Assembly (NCBI GenBank): GCA_010094025.1
Contig: ML991803.1
Span: forward strand, 248,001-312,000
Origin: Viridothelium virens
Taxonomy: Eukaryota; Ascomycota; Dothideomycetes; Trypetheliales; Trypetheliaceae
DNA: 64,000 nucleotides
Reading direction: 5' to 3'
Of the stretch, positions 35,840 to 46,989 are shown one piece after another (the first letter of the stretch is position 1; every line of letters starts with the position of its first letter). The notes beneath the pieces are model-generated. The model worked only from the letters and a program-made list of their open reading frames with translations. It had not been told where the DNA came from and made no database searches. The translations under genes and the position numbers were made by a program.

Positions 35840-36039
35840 GATCCAATCAAGATAGCCTCGGAGGTGGTATTTACCACATCACACACGCGCTCGGATCCCT
35901 TCATGTAGATCCTTACGCCCCATAGTAGATCCTAATTTCTCTTCGCCCTCACCTTTATCAAGGGAGGTCTATATAATAGCCTGCACCCCAGGCGACCTAG
36001 ATAGGTCAATTGAGTGGTTTCCTCCGATCTCGTTGTATA

Positions 36040-36780
36040 CTACAACATCACAAATGCGCCATCGGACTGCCAAGTTATCCTCGTAGCGCCGTAGCCTTCG
36101 TGTATATGGCCAAAGCAATGGAGGCGAGGTTTGGCACGGCTAGTAGCGCGAAGGATATTATCGCAGCCTTGACGGCCTTGAGGGCATTCATCGAGTATGT
36201 TTTAAGGAGGTCCATGTGTCATCATGATGTCGATGTTTGGGAAGCTTGGCACTGGATTTTTGGCGATGGATTGGATTCCTCGGTCGTGGTCGACATCCTC
36301 GTCACCATTGAATCGATCCAAGTTATGCTCATATGGAAAGGCCCAATCGCAGAACTCCGGCGTGTATGGAGAAGCATAAATGGTAAGTTTAGCTCCATTC
36401 TTTAGAATGAATGTATGTGTGCTTTCGCTCAGGAATACCACGCCGGCTTCTTTGGCGGCCTTCCCAGTCCATACGTCCATCGCCTCATCATGCTCTTCCA
36501 CCAAGTCTCCTTCATCGAGATGGGTAGCCCAGTAATCTTTATCAAGCTCCAGATCATGGTTGCCAGCAATCACGAGTTTGAGGTCCGCCTCAATGCTTCC
36601 AAGCATGCTTAGAGCCCTTTTAAAAGAAGAAATGCCGCCACATTGAGTGAGATCTCCACAGTGGAGCAACACATCAATCTTAGGAAGTCCCTGCCGGAAA
36701 TCCTGTCCAGGGTAGTCTTCAAAGCTGAAGTTGTGGGTATCTGATAGCACCATGAAACGTGTATTGATAAGGGAGTCCAT
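36040..36780 (-). pseudogene. Calcineurin-like phosphoesterase with one in-frame stop
   Basis: From an ATG at 36780 the frame encodes a complete metallophosphoesterase N-terminal two-thirds: LSDTHNFSF, CGDLTQCGGISS, IAGNHDLELD and IMMTHGPP. It then meets TAA at 36204-36202 where homologues continue with a Lys-type residue. The same frame stays open afterwards for 53 codons with conserved C-terminal blocks (ILDECPQGRQGC, RAKPRLHCFGHIHEGYG), ending at 36040. Only one lesion is visible, so inactivation is recent, or the stop is a sequencing error. If expressed as is, the product lacks the last GHxH metal ligands. It is related in domain but clearly divergent from the intact gene at 10.7-11.8 kb. 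Confidence 0.8.
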
Positions 36781-38366
36781 ATCTGTGGCGACCGCCAGTC
36801 AATGCTGATTGGGTCGAAGATGTCTCTGAGGGTCTCCACGGCAATTTTTATGATGTTGTGCAGCTGGTCGGGTGCAAGTGGTTGAGTGTAAAAATGGCTG
36901 ATGAGCGTAAAAGTGATTGATGAATGTGGAAGTGTGGGATATCAGTTCACAGAAGGTGGGCGCAACGTCAACATAGTTAGGTACTTGATTGGATTTTCGC
37001 CTGATCTCAATGGCAAATCTAAAATACGGTAGCGAGACCGACGACCACTAACGTACTCGATGTTTCGTATATAATAAATCGTGCGAGACTATTAGCGGCG
37101 TCGTTACAATTATATACGATAAGTAGAGTGATTACAAAATATATTAATAATTTTGTTTAGAAAAAAATTGTTTTTTTAGTTTTAATATAAGGCGTTAATT
37201 GGTAAATGCTTAGAAATAGCATAGTATAATATTTATTACTGAGTTAGCACGTTAATACTACCAACCGAATCAGGTGTATAAAGAGGTCATTTTGTATGAA
37301 AACATAGCGGACACATTCACACGCAAAACAATCTCGTATAAAGTGATTTCTGTTTCTGGACATAAGTTACAGAGAGTTGTGAGGTAAATGCTGATTCAGT
37401 AGCCTGAGACGTGGCTGAGCCACACTGAGTATGCTTGAGCAAACTCAGAACAGCCTTGAGCTAGGATAAGTGTAACCTGAGCTAGCATGACTCAAAGCTG
37501 AAAGTGCCTAGATTTGGGACTTCTGCTGATTATCAACGCCTTTTATTCCTCCAATCGAATCTAAGAACTCGCAGGGATCTAATCTTAGTGCTTACACCAG
37601 TTCCTCTTTCAGGACCCAGTTATAGTCCTACAAAGCACGCTAAAAGTTGCCTTTTGGTTCAAGGATGGCAAAGCTTGAACACAGTCGCAAAAAGAGTTTT
37701 CTAGCCAATAGTAAATTCTCCAAAAAGCTAGTTTCCAGAAAGGTCATTTTTCATCCAGTGAAGTATTTACACAAGCCCTCAGACCTAGACCAAACCAAAG
37801 ATCGAGACTAATACTAAGATCAAGTTCAAGACTGAGCCATTCACAAAGGTGATATTGGAAAGGCATTATTGAAATCTGGAGCTGGAAAGTTTGATAACTT
37901 ACCAACCTACAGACTCCTATCAATACCTCCAGAGGCACAGTCTGCTGCGGAAAGTTTGTTCATGAGGGGCTTTTCGTGTGCTCAAGTGATGTCTGCAGAA
38001 TTAGCGAGCACAAATTGAGACAATTAGTAAAAAGACAAAGACAACTTGGGTCTAGACACTACGCTCGTCACTGTGCCTGTGCAGACTGAGTTATCATTCT
38101 GGTAAGCAGGATCCCAAGCCATTGAAGCTGCAGTAATCTTACTTGTCGAGGACTTTGTTTGCACGGAAAGGTAGGTCTAAGAGTAAGGACACATCGCATG
38201 GAGGGTGATACAATTTTGGTATGGATTGACGATGAACAACCTTTAAATGCCAAGAACGAAAAGTATCCAACAACGCAGCCGGGAAAAAAAGGCATCCGAA
38301 CCAGAGGCTTTCGCGGAGTGCAACTTCCTACAATGAAAGTTCACCTAGTACAACGAAGCTTTAGTT
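36781..38366. other. AT-rich island and gene desert
   Basis: About 37060-37260 is strongly AT-rich (runs such as ATATATTAATAATTTTG, A7 and T7 tracts) in contrast to near-balanced flanks. The next kilobase has many stops in all frames but short coding-like remnants. This fits an old repeat altered by RIP-type C-to-T change, but I could not assign an element, ends or terminal repeats. No intact gene is present. Confidence 0.5.
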
Positions 38367-41300
38367 CTACCCGTTCGCACACCAAGGTCTATTCCCGGTC
38401 GCCCAATTCTTAACATCGATTTGGTCCTCGAAAAGCGCCCCATCCTTATCCTTAATGCCAAGACAGTAGCAGAACGGCGAGTTTTCCACAGAAGGATCTT
38501 GATGCTCCGGGCCTGGCGACCAATACGCACCGACCGGCGCCAAGATGCCAAACGCATCAGCAACACTGTGGACGCCCAAAGGCGACTCGTCCAGCGGACA
38601 GATCGGAAGGTTGAAAATCCCGGGCAGTTGGACGCTATCTGTTGTAAGGTTGACATCGGCGTAGAACTGGTCGTTGTTGATGAAGTTGTCCATGGGGTTG
38701 TAGCCGTACCCGCCGAGGTCAAAGCCATCTGCGCTACTCACGATGATGTCGTGCGCGCTGAAACTAAGATTGCCTCCATTCGCGAGATCCTGAATTCGAC
38801 GAAAAAGGTTAGCTTATGCATGATGTTCTAAAAAATTCGCCAACAAAGTAAATGAGTAGAATATCATCGCAGAGCAAGGGTAGCGGGAGTCTGATCAATA
38901 ATGATGGGCATTGCGTAGGACGTTCTTCAACTTACACCCCAACCCGGAGGATTTTGAACAATTGGTACACGGAAAGAATCTTGTTGCGTCGACTGCAGAG
39001 TTTGGAAAAAGTATCCCCTTCCATTATGGTAAAGTTTCAAGCGAGGCTCATTGCTGCCGGAGTTTGCTACGTTGTTGTCAAAATCTTGTGGCGTCATTGG
39101 ATACGAGAATATCCATGTCCTAGACTGGTGCCAAGCCCAATTCACTACCATCGCTTGCATGTGCTTCACAAAGATCTTGTTGAGCTGGTCGGTCGATAGG
39201 AGCGCATCGTTGAGAATGGCGATTGTCCTGAAGTCAACAAAAGCGCCGTGCTGGAAGAGATCGGCAAACTGATGACCCTCGGATTGCCCGTGCAACGAAA
39301 AGTCCGCCTCCATGGTTAGAAGGCTACTCTCTGCATTTGAGAAACTTGTGTTGAGCGCTCTGTAGATCGAGACGGTCAGCAATAGCAAAAAAGAACAGAA
39401 GGATTGACAACATACATCTCCATATCTCCTAGATCTTCAAAAGTCGTATCTTCTGGATCTGGAAATGCCTCGAGGACACCGGCGCCGACGGCGGAGGCAA
39501 ATGCTCCCGCAGCCCCTGCGCCCACATTTCCACTGGCGGCGGCTGCAACGGCGAACGCACCTATGAATAATTCAGAACGACCGATCCTCCACGACGGGCT
39601 TCAAGACATACCTATGAAGCCGTTGATGAGCTCCTTGGTGAAGAGATCACTCTGGTCCGCTAGCGGGCTATCAAAGGTTGACGAGAGCCAGGCTGAATTT
39701 GTGCCAAAAGAATTGACTTCATTCTGGGTAGCCTTGTAGAGCTCTTGGAGTACCTTTAAACCTTGTCAGCAAGATCTGCGGGATGTGCTTTCGTACGCAC
39801 CTGGTGTAAATTTGACTGAGCGACAATGTTCATATATGCTGCCGCCGATTTTGGAGCATTGATCAAGTCGTCAAAATCAGCACAGTCCGGTGTCGTGCAA
39901 TCATCACCAGATTTGCAACGGCCCCAACTTTGTCCTATTCCCCAGGGATTTGCAAAATCGAATTGGAATGATGAAGTTCCTTGATTGCTACTAACTAAAG
40001 CTGGATTCTATCAGCAATGCAGCCTTTAACGGACTGTGGTACCAACCGTTCAAATATGCAGAAGCGTCCACCATGTCCCACATATCGCTAGTAAGAGCAC
40101 CAGCGGTTCCATTGCCTGTTAAACCTTGGTAGGCTTTTGAAATGCGTTAGTGAGGAAACGTGCTCTCAGCGATTCAAGCATACTTTTCAGATCTTGGCAG
40201 CTAGAATCTGGATTCAATTGATTGCCACCCAAACTTGGTTTGACTCCCTTTTTGCCGACGATGATGCCGCTATCACAGAAACCGGACTGACAGCCAGCTC
40301 CACAGTAATCTTCTCCGGAGCCGCAATACCCGGAGCCGGAGCAGCACGCGTGACTGAGGCCATCGCCCCAAAGTTCGCAGGTGGAATCACCGAAAGCAGA
40401 CCCGCAGGTACCATCAGTAGTAGGCAAACCAGTCAAGCAAGATCCCGACTGGCATCCTCCTCCGCAGTATGCATCAGTGTGACCACAAAAGCCACTTGAA
40501 GAACAGCAACTTCCCGATGGCCAATGACCACAGACTGTTCCACCGTTGCCGTAACCACAGGTGCCATCGGTCGTAACTGGCGCAGCACTAACAGGTCATT
40601 CGGTTAGAATGCTCCCTGACGGTTTGACTACTGCTCACCTTCCAGAGCCTGAGTCTAGATCCACACTCCACACCATTGTTCCCCCGAAACAGAGGCCATC
40701 CGCCCATTTCTTCTTCATTGCCCAGGTATCATGGTCGTCGTAGCCGATCCACTGATCGCCCCAAGAGATCTGCTTCATCATCGAACCACTCAAGAGAGTT
40801 TCTGTGAGTTTCAATTCATTTACGAGGTTCTTGATCTCGACGAGGGATGCAATTCCAGCCTGGTTCGTGCATTGTGCCGCTAGATTCGGTCCATCGAACG
40901 GACATCCAAGCGAATGGCAGGACGGGTCTGATAGTGTATAGCCTCTACCGTATGCCGCAAGACCTAGATTGAGCTTTGCCGGGTCAATGTTATCGAACCA
41001 GAATGGCAAAGTGTCATTCTTGATCTCTCTGATATCAGTCTGTCCCCGAACAATAGAGCCGAGGGCGTGGACATCCGCGTCCCAAGATCCGTGAAGATCA
41101 TAGGCCACGAATCCGAACCAGTCAACAGAATCGTACATCGCCGCGGGATCAAAGAACCGGAGATACCAGTAGTCCGGAGCAAGTGTCACAGAGATTCCAT
41201 ACTGCTTGCCCCAAGCTGCACGCATTTCTTTAACGAGATGGACCAGATTCTGGGTATCTTCGAGTTTGCCGCCTCGGTCGGGAGTTCCAGGATATTCCCA

Positions 41301-42536
41301 ATCAATGTCAATGCCTTGGAAACCATATCTAGCCATGAACTGCTGCAGGGATGTGATAAATGCCGCTCGATTAGCAGATGTAGAAACCATGTCGCTCCTA
41401 CATTTCGGTCAGTCTTGAAGTGAGAACGAGCTGTCCACGAACCAGGTTGTATGCGTGGGTCCAGCATCGCTGAAGTCAAAGCCACCAATAGCGATCCATG
41501 TCTCCAAACCCTTGTGCTTGAGAGCTGCGAAATCCCTGTACACTTGTGCATCCGCCGATTTCGATTCGTCGGGAGTGTCGGCCGGCACAACAGCAAAAGT
41601 GATTGGATCGATTGCAGCGAACGCCGCATAAAGATGCGTGTATCCCGTAGTATCAATTTTGTGGGGAGAGATACGGTTGCATAAGCGTGTCCGATTGTTG
41701 GATACCTGGTAATAGCCTATCGTCCGACCACCTGTACTTCCACTTTTTGCGCACGTCGGTATCGCTACTGCTGTGCTGCATTTTCCGAATCCTTGTTGAC
41801 ATGGTGCATCGCCTGTCGTACTGCAGTGCGCATCGTCGGTCCCGCACCAACCTGCAAAGCATTAGCAGTGAGCACAAGAGTGTCCTTGGAAGCGTTCACC
41901 GTAGGCGGAGCAACAAAGATTCATTCCACACGGCTGGGATCCATTGACACTGTACTTTCCACACATTGCGGCAGCTTCGCAATTGCTTTGGCACCCCGAT
42001 CCGCAGTAATCGGGGCCAAATCCGCATTTCTCATCTTTGCTACAGCAACTACGGGTATCGTCAGTTATCGTTGCTTGATCTATGTGTCGACTTTGACGAA
42101 TACATACCTTCCATCCGTGCATGGTGAGCCGCCACTACATGTATCTGCGTCGCGCGTGAAGAGTGTGATCTAGTTCTGAGTCTCTTGATCGAAGGCGAGA
42201 GCCGGCCTCCGCCGTCCCGCCAGTAGCATTATCTTGTGCCTGCGCGATGTATTGATCGGATAACGGAATTATTGGAATCGGAGGGAGGACTTGAGGATCT
42301 TGATGCCCAAGACTCGGCCTTCTGATGATCTGTGAGCCATTTGGTGAAGTCAAGGCCGATACAGCTCGAGGGCCGAGCTCTCTTGCTTCAATCAAGTGTT
42401 CGCGCGGACTGCTTTCTGGGCTAGGATTGTGATCTATACTTCTGCAAAGACACGACGAAATAGAGAGAGCAAAAGTGACGATGAAGAGGAACGACAGTAT
42501 TGAGCTGGCCGACGATCTCGGAGACATGAAAAACAT
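38367..42536 (-). CDS. Large GH18 chitinase with four hevein-type chitin-binding modules
   Basis: Twelve-exon model: 42536-42440, 42144-42108, 42048-41900, 41851-41443, 41397-40639, 40587-40184, 40133-40047, 40000-39801, 39753-39612, 39560-39416, 39359-38936, 38789-38367; about 1,091 aa. A signal peptide (FLFIVTFALSISS) is followed by two hevein-type modules (CCSKDEKCGFGPDYCGSGC; CCSAYGWCGTDDAHC). The GH18 domain starts near GRTIGYYQ, with FQGIDIDWEYPG carrying the catalytic Glu near aa 262. Two more hevein modules follow (about aa 485-590; CCSSSGFCGHTDAYCGGGC, CCSGSGYCGSGEDYCGAGC). The last roughly 490 residues have no named domain (MWDMVDASAYLNG, DCADFDDLINAPKSAAAYM, WIFSYPMTPQDF). This is the subgroup C architecture, secreted and acting on chitin. 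The first intron is the weak point: exons 3-12 are secure. Confidence 0.85.
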
Positions 42537-43215
42537 CTTGCTTTCACAAGTAGATAACAACAAGCCTTTAGTAGCAAAAGACCTACTATTCCAGAAGGCA
42601 ATTGCCCGTAGAGCATCTCAGCATTTTATAGACATCTCTGCCAAGACACGATTCTTGAATCACTAACCGAGCTAGCTTTTTTTACGTGACTTCAGCAGGG
42701 AAAGGGAACATCAGTGCAACGGTCAGGAATTCTCGATTTTCCCGTGGAGAGCATCTGACCTGTTGTCTTGAATCTAGTGCCGCCACTTTGGACCGCACCA
42801 TATCTGACATGGCTCTAGCTCTGGTCAAGTCAATCGGCGCTTGAATAGTCTTGGCCTCTTCTTTGAAGACATCTTCCCATTTACCGGCCAGATCTTCAGA
42901 CATAGACGCCGTGTTCACTTCGTTGCGGTTTAAAACAGGGCACAATCTTCATTCTCTCTTTGAATTTCCATGGCACGACAGGTATGCTTTTGCTTCAGAG
43001 ACCAATTGAAATCTATTTCTCAATTGCCAAGTTGGAAGGCGTAGAAGAGTGTCGCTGCTCGTATTCCGTTCTATGAAAGCCCGGTCGACCAGTTTGTGGT
43101 ACATCCTCTCAACCTGTGCCTGCTGGTCCAGTCACGGCTTATTGGATGATCAGGGCGTAGTCCAATTTTGCTCAATTGCACGCGCAGTCACTGATCTTTA
43201 TTGCATTCCATAGCC
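42537..43215. other. Upstream region of the chitinase
   Basis: Holds the chitinase 5' flank and a short minus-strand open frame near 42682-42945 that I could not extend or identify. Confidence 0.35.
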
Positions 43216-43801
43216 CTACGGTTGCAACTGAGCGGAGATAAGTGGAGGAGAAGGGCAAATCGTCAGCTGCACGGGTGGACCTGCAGCCCCGTGCTCGTCC
43301 CTGCATTGGGTTGTAGCGGAAGGAACAGTCGCTAAGATCAATCCAAAATGGCACATTGGGTTCCACGGTGAGCCCCGTTCAAGTTTTATCACGTAAGAAG
43401 ACGGAACTTTGACGGTGAAGAGGAAAGTTTCAGTTGAACCGGTGAAGGAACGCGGACGCGACAGAAAGTCTCCGTGCGGAGTCTTCATTTGGTTAGTGCC
43501 TGGGGACGCAGCGCCAGATCCGCTAAAACTTCCTCTAGTGTCAAAACCTCTATCAGCTAAAAAGAACTTATTATACTTTTAAATCTATAAATAATGATAA
43601 AGAAAGCAAATGCATGACTCACAGCTTCCAGCGACAGCCTATTCTACCCTGGCTAATTTTCATTCCTTTGAAATGGCCACCACCCACGTTTTTAATCGAT
43701 ATTTCCAGTACTGCTTTGCTTGTAGTAGCACGATCCCTAAAAGCTTGATCACGCTCTGAAATCTGGATCCCTTTATACATCATGATATCTAAAAAAGCCA
43801 T
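43216..43801 (-). CDS. AT-rich orphan gene, two exons
   Basis: Exons 43801-43623 and 43549-43216 join in phase (GCRWKL-GFDTRGSFSG) over a 73-nt intron with donor GTGAGT, giving 170 aa. Not recognised. The product is soluble-looking with alternating hydrophobic stretches (AVLEISIKNVGGGHFKG, ETFLFTVKVPSSYVIKL) that read like beta-strands. The first exon and intron are clearly AT-richer than neighbouring genes. The true start may lie further upstream, because AG acceptors precede the second ATG. Confidence 0.4.
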
Positions 43802-44348
43802 TGTAAGAATTTAAAATCAGAAACAAGTATTCAAATATAGTTGAACATAATTGTATACATAAGATAGACAAACTATTCAGCAGAGATAGGATTAAGAAGA
43901 AAAATGGAAGCGTGCATGAAGCGTGGTATGTAGGAGCGCCATACCCCCAGAAACCAGAAAGGCTTAAAAGGCGGGCCAGAGACCTGCCAACATGATTGAT
44001 GGATCTCATTGATGCTAGGGGTCCAGTTTTGAGCCCCTACGATGGTAGCGTAGACTTGACGATGTTTTCCTGGAGGCGGGTCTAAAGAGCGCGGACCCAG
44101 AATTGCGACACACTGAGTAGCCATATCTGAGCTTGGACAACATTTGGGCACTCTGTGATTACGCCTGAGCAAGGCTTGAGCTGCGGCGGTGCAAGCATTG
44201 GCAGATCTCCAGCTTTCAGCATGCTCCAACAATACTCTGTAGAAGCCTCAAAATCCATTGTTGAGGATAGTTAAGGGTTGACTGCGGTTTCATTAGGAAT
44301 GCTGTCACGCGTACTATGGGGAAATGAGGATCTTTGTGCTCTCATCAC

Positions 44349-44367
44349 AAAAAAAAAAAAAAAAAAA
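44349..44367. repeat. Poly(A) homopolymer run
   Basis: About 19 consecutive A on the plus strand. It could be a decayed retroposed tail or simple slippage; no adjacent element or target-site duplication was identified. Confidence 0.8.
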
Positions 44368-45750
44368 CAACTAGATTAGCTATGCCTGCGGCGAGTTTTC
44401 GGTCTGAAGGCGTGTAAGTGATTGCCTTTCTGCCGAACGGATATAATGTCAATGGAAGACTAGCGGACCCTACGGGGATTCGGCATAACAGGAGTTAGAC
44501 GATCCAGCAAGCATCATGTGGCGGCTCAGTATGTACAAGTACGACACAACCAATTGCTACCGGGGGCGGTACGATAACGATGATGTACGTATCAGAGTCT
44601 TACGTGTTAGCAAATGAAAGCTCCTAGCTGCTAATTAAGTCAGAGAGCTGGTAGTCATTCGACCACTGGACAGCCTCTTAGAGGGGGAAGGGGAAAGGCA
44701 GCTTCTAGCTTTGCATTTGAAGATTGTGCTGGAAAACTGGATCATGTCTTGGTAGTCAACGACCGTCGCAACCGGTCATTATCGGTTTGCGGTTAAGCAA
44801 AGATTTTTGAGGACCGCATTCAAGCTTCGGCTGGCAGTCCCTTGGATGACACCACTGCAATAACCGGGGACATCGTTGGAGATTTTGATTCGATTTGCTT
44901 GTACTAGAAGAGGCTGAAGCCCAAGTTTGATAGCATTGAGGGTTAGCTTGGCTCGAGAATCTCACCCTTCCCGGTCGGATGTTAAGATGGAAAACCATCG
45001 CGACTAACAATAGTCATCTTACGGACGAGGGAATATAAGGCTTTCAGCGTCCGTGATGGCCCTCAGGTCTTGTACAAATATAAATATGAAAGCACCCGTG
45101 AAAAGGGGCCGCAAGGACCGACACGTATCAGATTGATGGTCGTGCAGCTTGACGGTCGCGAAGCTACACCGTTAGTGATATCGATATATCCAGCCAATCT
45201 TTCAATTGCATGTTCTCAAACTAAAGAGAAAGCGATTCCGTCAGATGCTGTGACGTAACCAAAAAGGACCACAAGGTTCGTTCCTTTTGGTTCAACGAAT
45301 TCACTGTCTTGCTCGTGGCGAAGGATTATCGTATCAGTCCGAATATTAGCCGGGGAGCGGAACGGACAAATCTCCGAAGGTAATTGTAGAGAGAGAGGTA
45401 CCTCTAATCAAGGTACGGAGTATTCTGCGCTGTATTGCGGCTTTTCTACGTCTCAATTCCACGGTGGAAGAAACAACGTGATTTTTGTAAAGAGCTTGTC
45501 AGTTGAAATTGATTGGGCGGTGACATTGTCCATGTCCTTGCCACGCTAGCCAATGCATCCGCTTACTGCTGCTTTAGTATGATATTCCGTGGCTATGTCC
45601 CACGATATCGTATCTCTGTAAGAGAAACATGCTCAAACATGCGCCGCCACCGACGCTTATCACTACCTGACGTGAAGGGCCCTTGAAATGGCACCCAGAA
45701 ATCGTGGAAGCAATATCCGGGGCTCACCGTAGGTCTCTGTAGCCCAGGCT

Positions 45751-45758
45751 TTTGCGCA
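45751..45758 (+). promoter_or_regulatory. Possible Mac1-type copper-response site
   Basis: TTTGCGCA matches the TTTGC(T/G)CA form of the yeast Mac1 copper-response element and lies 234 bp before the Ctr start codon. One octamer alone is weak evidence; the call rests on its position before a copper transporter. Confidence 0.3.
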
Positions 45759-45991
45759 ATTTTCTCCACAGCCGAAGACGTAAAGTATGAACCTTGGTTG
45801 TTTGTGGCTGCAGCGCTACACTTTGACTCGGATCAAGTTTGCACGTGTAATATACTCAAGATCTGCTTGAATTCTGTAATTAGGAACTCATCCTCTTTTT
45901 CTTGCCGCAAAAGTGAATCCCACGCCAGCATTTCCTGCACTCGTTTCGGAGAGCTTTTGACTGAAATGCTAATTATTCTTCGGGGACGGCC

Positions 45992-46877
45992 ATGAGCATG
46001 ACCCGCATGGGTAGCATGAGTACAAGAGCAGCGTCTTCAATAATTTCAACGACCACCTCAACCACCACGAACTCTATAGACGGAATGTCGATGGGAGGCA
46101 TGTCAATGGGCACAGGTTCTGCCTGCCAAATATCGGTATGGAACTCCTCTCATTTGCCCTCATTCAATGGTATAAGATCTTCGGCGTTTCGAAGCATTAT
46201 GCGGCCGAAAATATCTATCCGAATGGCAAAAATCAATGCTTATATGAATATCTCACAGATGTTATGGAACTGGTATACCACGGATTCATGCTTTCTCTCT
46301 AGCTCATGGCATGTCAAGAATGGCGGCATCTTCGCTGGCTCATGTATCGGTGTCATATTTCTTGTGATCGCGCTTGAGTCCCTGCGTCGGCTGGGGAAAG
46401 AGTATGACCGCCAGATGATTGAATCGTACAGAAAGAAGCTTGAGCTGGCGCCTGGAGCATCGGCCGGCAATACCACGAGGTCAAGAGTTGAATGTGATAG
46501 CTCCAAGGAGGTAAATGCTATGACATCGGTATCTGCGAGCTTATCCAGCGTCTCGATCTACGGTACCGCAGCCCACGTACGACCTCAACAGGGAAAAGAA
46601 GATCTCGTAAAATTCAGGCCGAGTGCTATTCAGCAAGTACTGAGGGCATTGCTGCATATGGTTACTTTCGGGGTTGCCTACATTATCATGCTGTAGGGCT
46701 TGTACTTGTCTCTATCTCCGAAAAGGATACTGATGATCATTCACCAGGCTCGTAATGTCGTACAACGGTTATATCATCATTTGCGTTCTGATTGGCGCTT
46801 TCTTGGGATTCTTCATGTTCCAGTGGGACTCTAATACGATCGCGGTAACTCGAGAGGAAACGACGTTGTGCTGCTGA
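45992..46877 (+). CDS. Ctr-family copper transporter
   Basis: Three exons (45992-46135, 46259-46692, 46748-46877), 235 aa. The N-terminus is Met-rich (MTRMGSM, GMSMGGMSMG), as in Cu(I)-capturing Mets motifs. The core starts CQIS-MLWNWYTTDSCFLSSSWHVKNGG, characteristic of fungal Ctr2/Ctr3-like proteins. Segments: TM1 GIFAGSCIGVIFLVIALESL, then a cytosolic loop, TM2 LLHMVTFGVAYIIMLLVMSY, and TM3 with GAFLGFFMF, the GxxxG packing motif of the trimer. The C-terminus ends TTLCC, a plausible cytosolic copper-binding Cys pair. It should move Cu(I) at the plasma or vacuolar membrane. The last exon runs opposite the end of the ferric-reductase relic. Confidence 0.9.
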
Positions 46878-46989
46878 TGACAGTGGTTGAAGAGTAGAGG
46901 AATGAGAATTTGCTACCAGTCCCATCCACTTGGCTAGAAGAGATACGACTGTGGAGCTAAAGAAAATGGCTTTGACATCGATCATGGGA

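Larger units (their letters stand above)
43802..45991. other. 2.2-kb gene-poor stretch upstream of the copper transporter
   Basis: No gene recognised. It contains a run of about 19 A near 44349-44367, an AT-rich segment next to the orphan gene, and near its right end the probable promoter of the copper transporter. Confidence 0.45.

Noticed and set aside
36202-36204. Rescue of the phosphoesterase stop by A-to-I mRNA editing
   Set aside because: Editing of this kind turns UAG into UGG; the stop here is UAA, so it would need two edits.
38159-38413. 84-codon forward open frame near the chitinase 3' end
   Set aside because: Overlaps the 3' end of the chitinase antisense, with no motif or conserved start; also next to the decayed AT-rich island.
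38367-42536. Labelling the chitinase as a killer-toxin subunit
   Set aside because: Subgroup C chitinases resemble the chitinase subunit of yeast killer toxins, but nothing here indicates a toxin system; ordinary secreted chitinase is the simpler call.
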